Positions 1 through 7,880 of a DNA stretch of 44,604 nt are shown piece after piece; within the stretch, counting starts at the first letter, position 1, and the number at the start of each line of letters is the position of its first letter. A model generated the notes under the pieces. That model did no database searches, was not told where the DNA came from, and was given only the letters and a program-made list of their open reading frames with translations. The position numbers and the translations under genes are program-made. The stretch covers positions 1-44,604 of the forward strand of contig CAMVBL010000002.1 in the NCBI GenBank assembly GCA_947165725.1, in the 5' to 3' direction. Origin of the DNA: an uncultured Caryophanales bacterium. Lineage in GTDB: Bacteria; Bacillota_I; Bacilli_A; RFN20; CAG-826.

Positions 1-152
1 ATAATAATATCACATCTTTAGAGCATTACATTCAACTGGTAGAAGAATGGATTGCGTTTTATAACTCAACGAGATTAAAAAACAGGAACCTTAGTTGATT
101 CCTGTCTTTTGGGTGTTTTTTCTGAAGTGTGCCCAATTTGGGGTTCACTTCA
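1..152 (+). mobile_element. 3' end of an IS3-family insertion sequence (partial)
   Basis: An open frame runs from the window edge to a TGA at 96-98. It reads EEWIAFYNSTRLKNRNLS at its end, which resembles the C-terminus of IS3/IS150-type DDE transposases (W-x-x-FYN-x-x-R-hydrophobic). Only about 31 residues are present, so the catalytic part lies outside the window. Just beyond, the sequence ending at 152 reads, on the minus strand, TGAAGTGAACCCCAAATTGG, a plausible terminal inverted repeat. Counted inward from 152 it matches the IS-like end at 44551 at 23 of 37 ungapped positions by my own hand alignment. IS family and exact end are inferences. Confidence 0.6.
82..110. terminator. Bidirectional rho-independent terminator
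   Basis: ACAGGAA (82-88) pairs perfectly with TTCCTGT (99-105) around a 10-base loop. T-rich runs lie on both sides: CTTTT on the plus strand and TTTTTT on the minus strand. It overlaps the transposase stop on the plus strand and would also stop minus-strand transcription from the asnS operon. Confidence 0.7.
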
Positions 153-182
153 GAATAAACGAGGTTTTCTTCTTACTTATTT

Positions 183-332
183 TTACTTAACTAAGTTAAT
201 GATAATCATTACGATTTCATAAGCTGCGTAGCCAAACAAAAGTAAGTCTAGGATAATGATAACCCAGAGGAATCTTGTTTTAATTCTAGCCTTGCGGGCC
301 TCTTTTTCGCTATCGACAACTTCTTCAATCAT
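183..332 (-). CDS. Small single-pass membrane protein, 49 aa
   Basis: This short reading frame starts MIEEVVDSEKEARKARIKTR and continues with one hydrophobic segment of about 27 residues (FLWVIIILDLLLFGY onward), ending LVK. The start is supported by a strong AGGAGG at 338-343 that overlaps the asnS stop codon, so it is probably translated by coupling with asnS. The charged N-terminus followed by a long hydrophobic stretch suggests a membrane peptide with its N-terminus in the cytoplasm. It is the last gene before the bidirectional terminator. I do not recognise a family. Codon use and ribosome binding site make it likely real. Confidence 0.6.
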   Translation of the reverse strand: MIEEVVDSEKEARKARIKTRFLWVIIILDLLLFGYAAYEIVMIIINLVK

Positions 333-341
333 AATAACCTC

Positions 342-1733
342 CTAGTATTTAATGCTATTGCTTGTTCTTGGATATGGTTGGACATCACGAATGTTTTGCA
401 TACCAGTGATGTACATAAGTAAACGGTCAAAGCCGATACCGAAACCAGAGTGTTTGCAGCCACCGTATCTACGGGTGTCCAAGTACCAATCTAATTCCTT
501 ATCGTTACCGAGTTTTTGCATCTTCTTAAGTAAGACATCATATCTTTCTTCTCTTTGAGAACCACCGACGAGTTCACCAACAGCTGGGACTAATAAGTCA
601 CAAGCGGCAACGGTCTTACCATCATCGTTTTCTCTCATATAGAAAGCTTTAATTTCTTTTGGATAATCGGTTAAGAATAATGGGCCTTTAACGATTTCTT
701 CAGTGAGATATCTTTCGTGTTCACTTTGTAAGTCCATGCCCCATTCGATATTGTTATTTTCGAATTTATGACCTTCTTTAACCGCTTTCTTTAAAAGTTC
801 AACACCTTCAGTGTATGTCATTCTCTTGAAGTCACTGTTAGCGACGTGATTGAGTCTTTCTAATAAGGTCTTATCAATCATGTTGTTGAAGAATTCCATT
901 TCTTGTGGGCAAGCGGACAAGATGTAGTTAATGCAGAACTTCACACAGTCTTCAATAACATCCATATTACCTTCTAAATCAGTGAAGGCCATTTCTGGTT
1001 CCACCATCCAGAATTCAGAAGCATGTCTAACAGTGTTAGAGTGTTCCGCTCTAAAGGCAGGACCAAATGTATAAACATCTCTAAAGGCTAAAGCGAATGG
1101 TTCAACGTGTAATTGACCAGTAACAGTTAAGTTAACTTTACGACCATAGAAACTGTTTGGATCTTTTGTATCATGTGTGACAACGTCAAAGACGTTACCT
1201 GCGCCCTCACCATCATTTGTGGTAATTAATGGTGTATGCACATAGATAAAGCCATTGTTTTGGAAGAATTCATGAATCGCAAAAGAAAGAACACTTCTCA
1301 CACGATAGACTGCTTGGAATGTATTAGCGCGTGGTCTAATGTGAGCGATTTCTCTTAAGAATTCAAAGCTGTGTCTCTTCTTTTGAAGAGGATAGTCATC
1401 AGCAACATCACCCTCTAATACGCAAGATTCAACAGCGATTTCAAATGGTTGTTTGTTTTCTGGAGTTAAGACTAACTTACCAGTAACTGTAATCGCGGCA
1501 CCTGTTTTTAATGAAGATAAGACATCATGGTTTTGACATTTATCTGTATAGACAAGTTGGACGCTTTTGAAATATGTACCATCGTTAAATTCAACGAAAC
1601 CAATTGAACCGTTATCACGGTTAGTTTTAACCCAACCTTGGAGTTCTAATGTTTCAAGGGAATTAATCTCTTCTTGGTCACCGTTTGTGACGATGTCATA
1701 GAGTTCAAAATTAGTAATTTTCATAGGTTCCAT
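342..1733 (-). CDS. asnS: Asparaginyl-tRNA synthetase
   Basis: Charges tRNA-Asn with asparagine in the cytoplasm. The 463-residue length is normal for bacterial AsnS. An OB-fold anticodon-binding domain occupies about residues 25-110. The class II catalytic domain follows, with motif 2 FRAEHSNTVRHASEFWMVEPE around residues 230-250 and motif 3 GFGIGFDRLLMYITG near the C-terminus. EGAGNVFDV after motif 1 is typical of AsnS rather than AspRS. The start used has GGAG seven bases upstream; an in-frame ATG three codons later is the alternative. The gene follows tsaD by 48 bases on the same strand and is translationally linked to a 49-residue peptide downstream. A near-palindrome GTTACTT-A-AAGTAAC sits at 1758-1772 in its leader. 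Confidence 0.97.
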   Translation of the reverse strand: MEPMKITNFELYDIVTNGDQEEINSLETLELQGWVKTNRDNGSIGFVEFNDGTYFKSVQLVYTDKCQNHDVLSSLKTGAAITVTGKLVLTPENKQPFEIAVESCVLEGDVADDYPLQKKRHSFEFLREIAHIRPRANTFQAVYRVRSVLSFAIHEFFQNNGFIYVHTPLITTNDGEGAGNVFDVVTHDTKDPNSFYGRKVNLTVTGQLHVEPFALAFRDVYTFGPAFRAEHSNTVRHASEFWMVEPEMAFTDLEGNMDVIEDCVKFCINYILSACPQEMEFFNNMIDKTLLERLNHVANSDFKRMTYTEGVELLKKAVKEGHKFENNNIEWGMDLQSEHERYLTEEIVKGPLFLTDYPKEIKAFYMRENDDGKTVAACDLLVPAVGELVGGSQREERYDVLLKKMQKLGNDKELDWYLDTRRYGGCKHSGFGIGFDRLLMYITGMQNIRDVQPYPRTSNSIKY

Positions 1734-1781
1734 AAAATGCTCCTTGTTATTATCATAGTTACTTAAAGTAACAATGTCACT

Positions 1782-2801
1782 TTAATTTTGGAATTCTGCC
1801 CATTTTTCGATAGACCAGTTAGGATCAACTCCTAAATCTAGTCCTGCAAAGACTTTCATATCGTATAAATGCTCAGCGACTTTTGCAATCATCGCGGCAT
1901 TATCAGTGCAGCACCACATCGGTGGAATGATGATATGGGCATTAAGTTTTTCACACTCTTTCACCATTTCACTTCTTAAGTATGAGTTAGCGGAAACTCC
2001 TCCCGCTAAAACGACTTGTTTAACGTCGTATTCTTGGATGGCTTTGACTGCTCTAGAAATAACCATACCAACAGCGACATCTTGGAAGCTGCGGCACATA
2101 TCCGCTACTCTAATCTTTTCGCCTTTTTGCTCTAGGTTATGAACTAAATTAATAACATTGGTCTTTAAACCAGAGAAAGACATATCGTAAGTATGTTCAC
2201 CGCTGAGTGGTGTTGGTAAATGATATGTGTGTTCACCTTCTTTAGCCAACTTATCAATTGGAATTCCACCTGGATAAGGTAAACCCAAAACTCTCGCTAC
2301 TTTATCGTAACATTCACCAATCGCATCATCTCTTGTTTCACCAATGATTTCAAAATTCATATGGTCTTTCATGATGACGAGTTCAGAGTTACCACCACTG
2401 ACAACGACCGCTAATAATGGGAACTTAAGTTCTTCATTAAATTCATTAGCGTAGATATGTCCTGCTAAGTGATGGACTGGGATTAATGGTTTCTTATAAA
2501 GCATCGCTAATGTTTTAGCGCACTGCATGCCTACGTGAAGAGCGCCAATTAAGCCTGGGCCTCTAGTCACAGCAAAAGCATCAATGTCTTCTAATTTAAC
2601 ATCAGCTTTTTCCAAAGCTTCTTTAAGCACTAAAGAAATATTTTCGCAGTGGAGTCTAGATGCTATTTCAGGCATCACACCACCATATTTTTGATGAACT
2701 TCAATTTGTGTGTTGATGACATTAGAAAGGAGTTTACCATCTCTAGTAATCGCTACACTTGTTTCGTCACAACTTGATTCAATCGCTAATATTAATGCCA
2801 T
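1782..2801 (-). CDS. tsaD: tRNA t6A37 threonylcarbamoyltransferase TsaD
   Basis: Transfers the threonylcarbamoyl group to A37 of ANN-decoding tRNAs, working with TsaB and TsaE. The sequence begins ALILAIESSCDETSVAI, the typical ASKHA start. It has the metal-binding HxxxH in VHHLAGHIYAN (about residues 108-118), the SGGNSELV phosphate loop, and a C-terminal AGGVSANSYLR plus CTDNAAMIA block. The 339-residue length is standard. It is the last gene of the tight run tsaE-tsaB-rimI-tsaD, one base after rimI, so it is almost certainly co-transcribed with them. No irregularities seen. Confidence 0.97.
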   Translation of the reverse strand: MALILAIESSCDETSVAITRDGKLLSNVINTQIEVHQKYGGVMPEIASRLHCENISLVLKEALEKADVKLEDIDAFAVTRGPGLIGALHVGMQCAKTLAMLYKKPLIPVHHLAGHIYANEFNEELKFPLLAVVVSGGNSELVIMKDHMNFEIIGETRDDAIGECYDKVARVLGLPYPGGIPIDKLAKEGEHTYHLPTPLSGEHTYDMSFSGLKTNVINLVHNLEQKGEKIRVADMCRSFQDVAVGMVISRAVKAIQEYDVKQVVLAGGVSANSYLRSEMVKECEKLNAHIIIPPMWCCTDNAAMIAKVAEHLYDMKVFAGLDLGVDPNWSIEKWAEFQN

Positions 2802-2802
2802 G

Positions 2803-3276
2803 TTATTTCACTTCCAAAATCATGTAATACGCATCATCACCGTTATCGTAATAATGCGGTTTTGTTGTTTCTGTTTTAAAGCCATGTTTCTTATAGAAGT
2901 TAATAGCTTTTTCATTAGTGGTTCTCACTTCTAAGGTGAGAGTTCTAATCTTTTTAGCGTAACAATCGTTATAAATTTCATCCATCATCGCTGAGCCCAA
3001 TTGTTTTCTTTGTAAATATGGATGAACAGCGATTTGGCAAATTGTCGCACTGTCGAAGGTTTCCCAATAGTCACAGAAACCGACTACTTGATAACCATCT
3101 TCGTTATTAATTGAGAGTTCAATAACCCAGAAATGGGCTACTGGATTTTCTTTTAATTCATAGAGGATATTTTCCTCTTTCCAAGCACCATGAGGAAAGC
3201 ATAATTGCTCGATTTGCATGATTACTTTTAAATCGCCTAATTTAGCTTCTCTAATGTTCACAAATAAATTTTGCAT
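2803..3276 (-). CDS. rimI: Ribosomal protein S18 alanine N-acetyltransferase RimI
   Basis: GNAT-fold acetyltransferase of 157 residues. Motif A, the acetyl-CoA pyrophosphate loop, is visible as LQRKQLGSAMM around residues 90-100, preceded by the beta strand ICQIAVHPY. The C-terminal EVRTTNEKAINFYKKHGF is the usual GNAT motif B. By family knowledge, RimI acetylates the N-terminal Ala of S18. Placement between tsaB and tsaD is the common Firmicutes arrangement and supports the name over a generic GNAT enzyme. It begins two bases after the tsaB stop codon. Confidence 0.88.
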   Translation of the reverse strand: MQNLFVNIREAKLGDLKVIMQIEQLCFPHGAWKEENILYELKENPVAHFWVIELSINNEDGYQVVGFCDYWETFDSATICQIAVHPYLQRKQLGSAMMDEIYNDCYAKKIRTLTLEVRTTNEKAINFYKKHGFKTETTKPHYYDNGDDAYYMILEVK

Positions 3277-3277
3277 C

Positions 3278-3859
3278 TTAGTCCTTCATGTACACTGGTT
3301 TTAATGAAAGTGGGTTAATAGATTCTAATGAATCTTTTAAATCTAACATCTCTTTCATGGTGTTAGAAGCAATACCTTCAACGTTAAGATATTTAGTGTC
3401 ACCACAGACACTGTAGTCTGGATGATCCGCTATATATTTCATGACTTCATCGTTTTTCATAATGCAGTCATTCAATAAGATTTCTTGGCCTTGATAAACG
3501 CCAACGTAAGAACGATTACTTCTAGCGTTGATAAGGCAAATAGAAGGAACGTCACCATTTTTCTCCACTCTTAAGGAGCTAACAGCATATAATTTAGCGT
3601 TTAATGCCACAGCAATTGTTTTAGCGATTGTAATGGCAATTCTTACGCCTGTATATGAGCCTGGGCCTTTAGCGACCATGACATCGGTGATGTCTTCTTT
3701 TTTGATATTGTGTTTCTCTAAAAGCTTATTAAGTTCCACAATCATATATTCTGATTGTCTTTGCCAAGCTTCATAAGAAATGTAGTCTAAAAGGATATTG
3801 TCTTTAGCAATACCAACTGAAAGGTTTGTATTTGAGGAATCTAAAAGAATTGTAACCAT
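3278..3859 (-). CDS. tsaB: t6A biosynthesis protein TsaB
   Basis: Inactive paralogue of TsaD that scaffolds the TsaBDE complex. It begins VTILLDSSNTNLSVGI, has AKGPGSYTGVRIAITIAKTIA at about residues 63-83 (the family signature GPGSFTGLRIG), and lacks the TsaD metal-binding histidines. The 193-residue length is slightly short for the family. Its ATG overlaps the tsaE stop by one base (TAATG), which shows translational coupling. Confidence 0.94.
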   Translation of the reverse strand: MVTILLDSSNTNLSVGIAKDNILLDYISYEAWQRQSEYMIVELNKLLEKHNIKKEDITDVMVAKGPGSYTGVRIAITIAKTIAVALNAKLYAVSSLRVEKNGDVPSICLINARSNRSYVGVYQGQEILLNDCIMKNDEVMKYIADHPDYSVCGDTKYLNVEGIASNTMKEMLDLKDSLESINPLSLKPVYMKD

Positions 3860-4305
3860 TATTTAAGTCCCTCCATAAAGTCTTTATCATCACTCTTAAT
3901 GGTGATGTTTCTCTTATCGCCTTCAGCGTGTTTAATGTTCACTTCTATCGCATTTTCTGGAATCAAATCCTTGATGAATTCAGGCCACTCAATAACGGTG
4001 ATACCTGTTTCATAACCAATGTATTCATCTAAGCCGATATCAGTGTTAATATCCGCGAGACGATAAGCATCGATATGGATTAAAGGACGATCTCCATCAA
4101 AGTAGACTTTCATAATATTAAATGTTGGAGATTGAACAACACTTTTAATATTTAAGGCTCTCGCAATACCTCTCACTAAAGTTGTTTTACCCGCGCCTAA
4201 ATCACCGGTTAAACAGAATGTTGAACCAGGTTTTGCAAGGGCAACAAATTTCTGCCCAAGATTCATTGTCTCTTCGGCACTATAAGTGATTAATTGATGT
4301 TCCAT
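3859..4305 (-). CDS. tsaE: t6A biosynthesis ATPase TsaE
   Basis: Small P-loop ATPase that drives turnover of the TsaBD complex. Walker A is LTGDLGAGKTTLVRGIARAL at about residues 33-52. VQSPTFNIMKVY and HIDAYRLAD (Walker B region) follow, with VIEWPEFI near residue 105. The 148-residue length is normal. It follows the DUF402 gene by one base and overlaps tsaB by one base, so this is one operon. Confidence 0.95.
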   Translation of the reverse strand: MEHQLITYSAEETMNLGQKFVALAKPGSTFCLTGDLGAGKTTLVRGIARALNIKSVVQSPTFNIMKVYFDGDRPLIHIDAYRLADINTDIGLDEYIGYETGITVIEWPEFIKDLIPENAIEVNIKHAEGDKRNITIKSDDKDFMEGLK

Positions 4306-4306
4306 T

Positions 4307-4837
4307 TTATTCCTTCTTCGTACTTTCTAGATACTGATTGAAGTAACGGTTAATTAAATCGTCATCAAATGGGAATACACGATTCCTCATTCTTTCAACG
4401 ATGATTTTTGTTTGGTTCTTTAGAACTGCATCGAGTTCATCGCTATATTGATAAGTGTTTTTATGATGGAGATATTCTTTCTCATCTAAAACTCTTATTT
4501 CATTATCGTGGAATAGCTTAGCGTCTAAATCGTAATCAATATACTTGATTGCGTCTTTATCTATGATGCTTGGAGAAGCAATGTTGCAGTAATAACAAAC
4601 ACCATCTTTTTTAAGCATACAAATAACATTCCACCATTCTTTCTTTGAAAAAATGGTAACCGCTGGTTCTTTAGTAAACCAGCAACGACCATTAGCCTCG
4701 ATGACTTTAGCTTTCTTCGTGGCAATAACTAAATAGTCTTCGGTATTTTCCAAGACTAAACCACGATCCCAAACGCGATGTAAGGCACCGTTATGTTTAT
4801 AGCAACGGATACTATACCAACGTCCGACTGAAGACAT
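4307..4837 (-). CDS. DUF402 nucleoside tri-/diphosphatase (Ntdp-like)
   Basis: A 176-residue protein matching the DUF402 family of Gram-positive bacteria, whose staphylococcal member hydrolyses nucleoside tri- and diphosphates. Characteristic stretches are WNVICMLKKDGVCYYCNIAS and KYIDYDLDAKLFHDNEIRVL, with an acidic D-x-D-x-D cluster typical of the metal site and a C-terminal PFDDDLINRYFNQYL. A good AGGAG lies inside the end of the upstream membrane-protein gene, two bases away. Substrate is inferred from the family only. Confidence 0.85.
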   Translation of the reverse strand: MSSVGRWYSIRCYKHNGALHRVWDRGLVLENTEDYLVIATKKAKVIEANGRCWFTKEPAVTIFSKKEWWNVICMLKKDGVCYYCNIASPSIIDKDAIKYIDYDLDAKLFHDNEIRVLDEKEYLHHKNTYQYSDELDAVLKNQTKIIVERMRNRVFPFDDDLINRYFNQYLESTKKE

Positions 4838-4839
4838 TT

Positions 4840-5820
4840 TTATTCTCCTGCTAATAATTTAATGATGGCGTCAACATCCTTGAAGGATTGTTCAAAACCA
4901 GCAGTATCAAATGGTTTATCGAATGGAACCGCCATAATGGCGTCATCATAACTTAAGTAAGCTGCGGAATGACCGCCCCAAACAACAACGTTAACGTTGA
5001 ATAAGCGACCTTCGATTTTAATCTTACGAAGATCACTTAAGAATGTGCCCTTAAGGACTTTGCGGATATCCGCACCTTCTGGACCATAAACGATAATGCC
5101 ATCTTTTTCTTCTAAGACTTTTAAGTCATCGATATCGTTTGGTAAGTCATATGGTTGTTTTTCATTTTGCATGACGATGACAAAACGACCTTCAAATTCT
5201 AAGTTATTTGGAAGGGTGACGTATTTACCAACGAATAAAGGTGGAACTTGCTGTTTTCTTGTAGATGGTCTTAATAAGGCCAATTCACCATAGGTGAAGT
5301 GATGACCCTTATATTCACCTCTGATGATGTTTCTTGAATTGATGCCTGAAGCTTCTTTATAAACACCATCACCGACGAAATCCGCTAAAGCGAATTTTTC
5401 GGATTCATCACAAGTGATATTTTCATAAGGTTTATCACCAAACATTCTTTCTCTTATTTTATTAGCGAAGAAAGAGATATAATCTTTTGTTTTGTTTGGG
5501 AATTTCTTTCTTGTTAAAAGATAATAAACAATCATGCCGACGATTAAAGCGCCACCGCAACCAAAGCCAATGTATTTAAGGACTGGGTTGTTATTCATGA
5601 TTAAGAACATAATGCCCACGATCGCTGCTAAAACAACGAACATGATGATGTTACTAATTTTTCTTGTTCTTGAATAAGATGTGAAGAGTTCTTTTCTAGC
5701 TTCTTCAATTGCCACATTGTATGGCTTATCTTCTTTTGGAGCTTCTTCATCGAGTTTTGGTTCTTCGATTTTTGGCTCTTCTTGTTGTTCATCAATAGTC
5801 TTGATATCTTCGTTTTCCAT
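4840..5820 (-). CDS. Two-TM membrane protein, DUF3137-like
   Basis: A 326-residue protein. Residues 1-35 are very acidic (EEPKIEEPKLDEEAPKED) and followed by a basic stretch. Two adjacent transmembrane segments lie at about 55-75 and 82-102, then a cytoplasmic domain of about 220 residues contains FEGRFVIVMQ and YDDAIMAVPFDKPF. This layout and the C-terminal strand pattern resemble DUF3137 proteins, but I place it there only tentatively. GGAGG at 5828-5832 lies seven bases before the ATG. It is the first gene of the run that includes DUF402 and the t6A genes. Function unknown. Confidence 0.72.
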   Translation of the reverse strand: MENEDIKTIDEQQEEPKIEEPKLDEEAPKEDKPYNVAIEEARKELFTSYSRTRKISNIIMFVVLAAIVGIMFLIMNNNPVLKYIGFGCGGALIVGMIVYYLLTRKKFPNKTKDYISFFANKIRERMFGDKPYENITCDESEKFALADFVGDGVYKEASGINSRNIIRGEYKGHHFTYGELALLRPSTRKQQVPPLFVGKYVTLPNNLEFEGRFVIVMQNEKQPYDLPNDIDDLKVLEEKDGIIVYGPEGADIRKVLKGTFLSDLRKIKIEGRLFNVNVVVWGGHSAAYLSYDDAIMAVPFDKPFDTAGFEQSFKDVDAIIKLLAGE

Positions 5821-5919
5821 GGTGTACCTCCAAAACTGATATAACTATAACATAACAACAATAAAATTGTTACTTGTTTATATATGGATGAATAGAAAAA
5901 TCATTTGCAATAGTTAAAC

Positions 5920-6023
5920 AAAAGTTTATTATTTTTGGTGGGAGCTGAACGAAATTCGGCTGAGAGGATCCTTCTTGGGATCGACCGTACCTGATCTAGG
6001 TAATTCTAGCGGAGGGAACTTTT
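5920..6023 (+). promoter_or_regulatory. TPP (thi-box) riboswitch
   Basis: The thi-box consensus is clear: GGGAGCTG, then GGCTGAGAGGATC, ACCGTACCTGATCTAGGTAA and TCTAGCGGAGGGAAC. These are the pyrimidine- and pyrophosphate-sensing helices of the TPP aptamer. AAAAGTT (5920-5926) can pair with AACTTTT (6017-6023) as P1. The 3' aptamer strand GGAGGGAAC (6011-6019) can alternatively pair with GTTTCCCCC (6035-6043), which overlaps the terminator below. This gives a ligand-controlled transcription-termination switch for the thiamine transporter gene. Confidence 0.95.
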
Positions 6024-6040
6024 TTATTTGAAACGTTTCC

Positions 6041-6066
6041 CCCTCGACTAGTTTGAGGGTTTTTAT
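6041..6066 (+). terminator. Riboswitch-controlled intrinsic terminator
   Basis: CCCTCGA (6041-6047) pairs with TTGAGGG (6053-6059), including one G-T wobble, around loop CTAGT, followed by TTTTTAT. Its 5' arm is shared with the antiterminator helix formed with 6011-6019, so TPP binding should favour termination. Confidence 0.85.
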
Positions 6067-6083
6067 TTAGGAGGAGTGTGTTT

Positions 6084-7130
6084 ATGAAAAACACCACAAC
6101 TGCGGTACGTACCATTTCTGAAGTTGGTATTTTTGCCGCGTTAGGATTCGTCTTTGACGAATTACAAGGCATCATCTTTAAAGGTGTCTTTCCAAATGGT
6201 GGCTCAATTGGCTTTGCGATGATTGCGGTTTTAATTATTGCTTATCGTCGTGGTTTAATTCCAGCCTTAGTCACCGGCTTAATCATGGGCTTACTTGATA
6301 TTGCATCAAACGCCTACATTGTTAACGTATTCCAATTATTCTTGGACTACATCTTTCCTTACGCTCTTGTAGCACTTGCGGCTTTGACAAAGCCACTTTA
6401 CGATAGAGCCACTAGTATTGGTAAAAGAATAGCAGTACTTATACTTGGTACAGTCATTGGCGGTATAGCTAAGTTCTTTTCTCATTATTTTGCAGGCATC
6501 TTCTTCTGGGCTAACCAAGCAGACTTTGCCTGGGGATTGAATGAAATGCAACCTTGGTTATATTCATTTGTTTATAACATTGCATTTATTGGTCCATCTA
6601 TCATCTTAACAGCGGCTTTATTAATCATTATTCAATTATTTGCCCCTAAGATTCTTGCTACTAGAAGTACATTTATTGATTCTGAAAAAGAAACCAATAC
6701 CACTGGTCCGATGATTGTTTCATTCTTAACAGTGTCCACTGGTTTATTCTTCTTTATCTTTTTCCTTGTTAGATACATTAAGAGTTTCTACTTTGAAGAC
6801 TATGGTGGCAGCTTTGAATATGACTTTGACCCAGACAGTATGATTCTCTTTATCATGGGTGCATTCTTAGTTGTCTTAGGTGTTATTTCCTTGATCAAAA
6901 CTTTCAAAAATGATTTCTCTTTTGTCACCTATACTGGCGCTTTAAGCGCGATTACAACATCTGCATTTGTCTTTGGCATTTATAGGTTAATGAAAGTTAT
7001 TAGAAAAGGAAAAGATCCAACTCTTTATTGGATCTGGTTTGCTATTGGTGGAGTAGTAATGCTTACATCAATTGCGTTATTGATTCTTGCTATTATTAAA
7101 AGAAAGAAAAATAACGAATCAATTATTTAA
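6084..7130 (+). CDS. thiT: Thiamine ECF transporter S component ThiT with C-terminal membrane extension
   Basis: Substrate-binding membrane subunit of an ECF-type thiamine importer. The N-terminal 190 residues match ThiT: FPNGGSIGFAMIAVLIIAYRRG, a central LDYIFPYALVALA, the SHYFAGIFFWA loop and W-x-YSFVYNIAFIGPS. Family members end near residue 190, but this protein continues to 348 with about four further transmembrane segments (roughly 205-230, 250-275, 280-305, 315-340). The extension is not familiar to me. The start chosen is ATG at 6084, with GGAGGAG seven bases upstream; an in-frame GTG at 6078 is too close to that site. A TPP riboswitch precedes it. No EcfA/EcfT genes are in the window, so a shared energising module is assumed elsewhere. 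The 3' end overlaps ung by 12 bases. Confidence 0.92.
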   Translation: MKNTTTAVRTISEVGIFAALGFVFDELQGIIFKGVFPNGGSIGFAMIAVLIIAYRRGLIPALVTGLIMGLLDIASNAYIVNVFQLFLDYIFPYALVALAALTKPLYDRATSIGKRIAVLILGTVIGGIAKFFSHYFAGIFFWANQADFAWGLNEMQPWLYSFVYNIAFIGPSIILTAALLIIIQLFAPKILATRSTFIDSEKETNTTGPMIVSFLTVSTGLFFFIFFLVRYIKSFYFEDYGGSFEYDFDPDSMILFIMGAFLVVLGVISLIKTFKNDFSFVTYTGALSAITTSAFVFGIYRLMKVIRKGKDPTLYWIWFAIGGVVMLTSIALLILAIIKRKKNNESII

Positions 7131-7793
7131 CCAATTTATTTCGCTGAGGCCGTGCTCCCTAAGATATCTATTTGCCTCGGTGAAGTGATTATTTCCGAAC
7201 CATCCCCCATGATTTGCCGCAAGAGGCGATGGGTGGATACATTCTAATATCAAATGTGAAGGGTTATGCAAATAGCCCTTTAATTTTCTCGCAGGACCAC
7301 CCCACAATAAGAAAACTATTGGGGTGGTTTGTTTATCTAAGACTTCTAAAACTCTAGCTAAAAACATTTTATATTCGTTTGTGTTATGGCTCATCGCTTG
7401 ATGTGCTCTAACGGAAAGAATGGAGTTTAATAGAAGCACTCCTTGCTTCGCTAAATAGGTTAAGTCACCAGATGAGAAATCCATCTTAGCGTTATACTCT
7501 TGAGCAATCTCTTTATAGATGTTCACTAATGATGGAGGAACCTTAATTCCTTTAGGCACAGAAAAGGATAAACCCATCGCTTGACCTGGTTCATGATATG
7601 GATCTTGACCCACTATTACGACTTTGACTTTATCTAATGGAGTAAGCCTAAAGGCATTAAATAATAACTCCCTTGGAGGGTAGCATGTATAATCACGATA
7701 TTCCTTGTTAAGAAAGTCGTTGAGTTTTAAACAGAATTCTTCGTTTTGGAGTTTTTTAAAAAACTCATTCCATGTTTTAGGTGCTTTTTCCAT
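7119..7793 (-). CDS. ung: Uracil-DNA glycosylase
   Basis: Removes uracil from DNA in base-excision repair. Family 1 UNG motifs are intact: the water-activating loop VIVGQDPYHEPGQAMGLSFSV (about residues 61-81), LLLNSILSVRAH, FLLWGGPARK and the Leu-loop HPSPLAANHGGWFG. The 224-residue length is typical. No Shine-Dalgarno sequence is visible. TAAAAT lies at 7805-7800 with exactly six bases before the ATG, so transcription would be expected to begin at the A of the start codon (leaderless). It is convergent with thiT and divergent from the glycosyltransferase gene. Confidence 0.97.
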   Translation of the reverse strand: MEKAPKTWNEFFKKLQNEEFCLKLNDFLNKEYRDYTCYPPRELLFNAFRLTPLDKVKVVIVGQDPYHEPGQAMGLSFSVPKGIKVPPSLVNIYKEIAQEYNAKMDFSSGDLTYLAKQGVLLLNSILSVRAHQAMSHNTNEYKMFLARVLEVLDKQTTPIVFLLWGGPARKLKGYLHNPSHLILECIHPSPLAANHGGWFGNNHFTEANRYLREHGLSEINWLNN

Positions 7794-7837
7794 GCTTCAA
7801 TTTTATCATTCCTATATCTTTTTGGAAGATAAAACAC

Positions 7838-7869
7838 TATAATGTAGGCGTGTTTGGCGGTGCCAAACA
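7838..7869 (+). promoter_or_regulatory. Promoter -10 and leader hairpin of the glycosyltransferase gene
   Basis: TATAAT lies at 7838-7843, with no convincing -35. About seven bases later the transcript would open with TGTTTGGC (7851-7858), GGT, GCCAAACA (7862-7869), a perfect 8-bp hairpin. Only 11 bases then separate the hairpin from the ATG, and no Shine-Dalgarno is visible. Confidence 0.5.
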
Positions 7870-7880
7870 GATAACGATAT

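Noticed and set aside
1758..1772. Palindrome GTTACTT-A-AAGTAAC before asnS as a terminator or T-box
   Set aside because: No T-run follows on the minus strand and the leader is only 48 bases, too short for a T-box; left as a possible minor hairpin.
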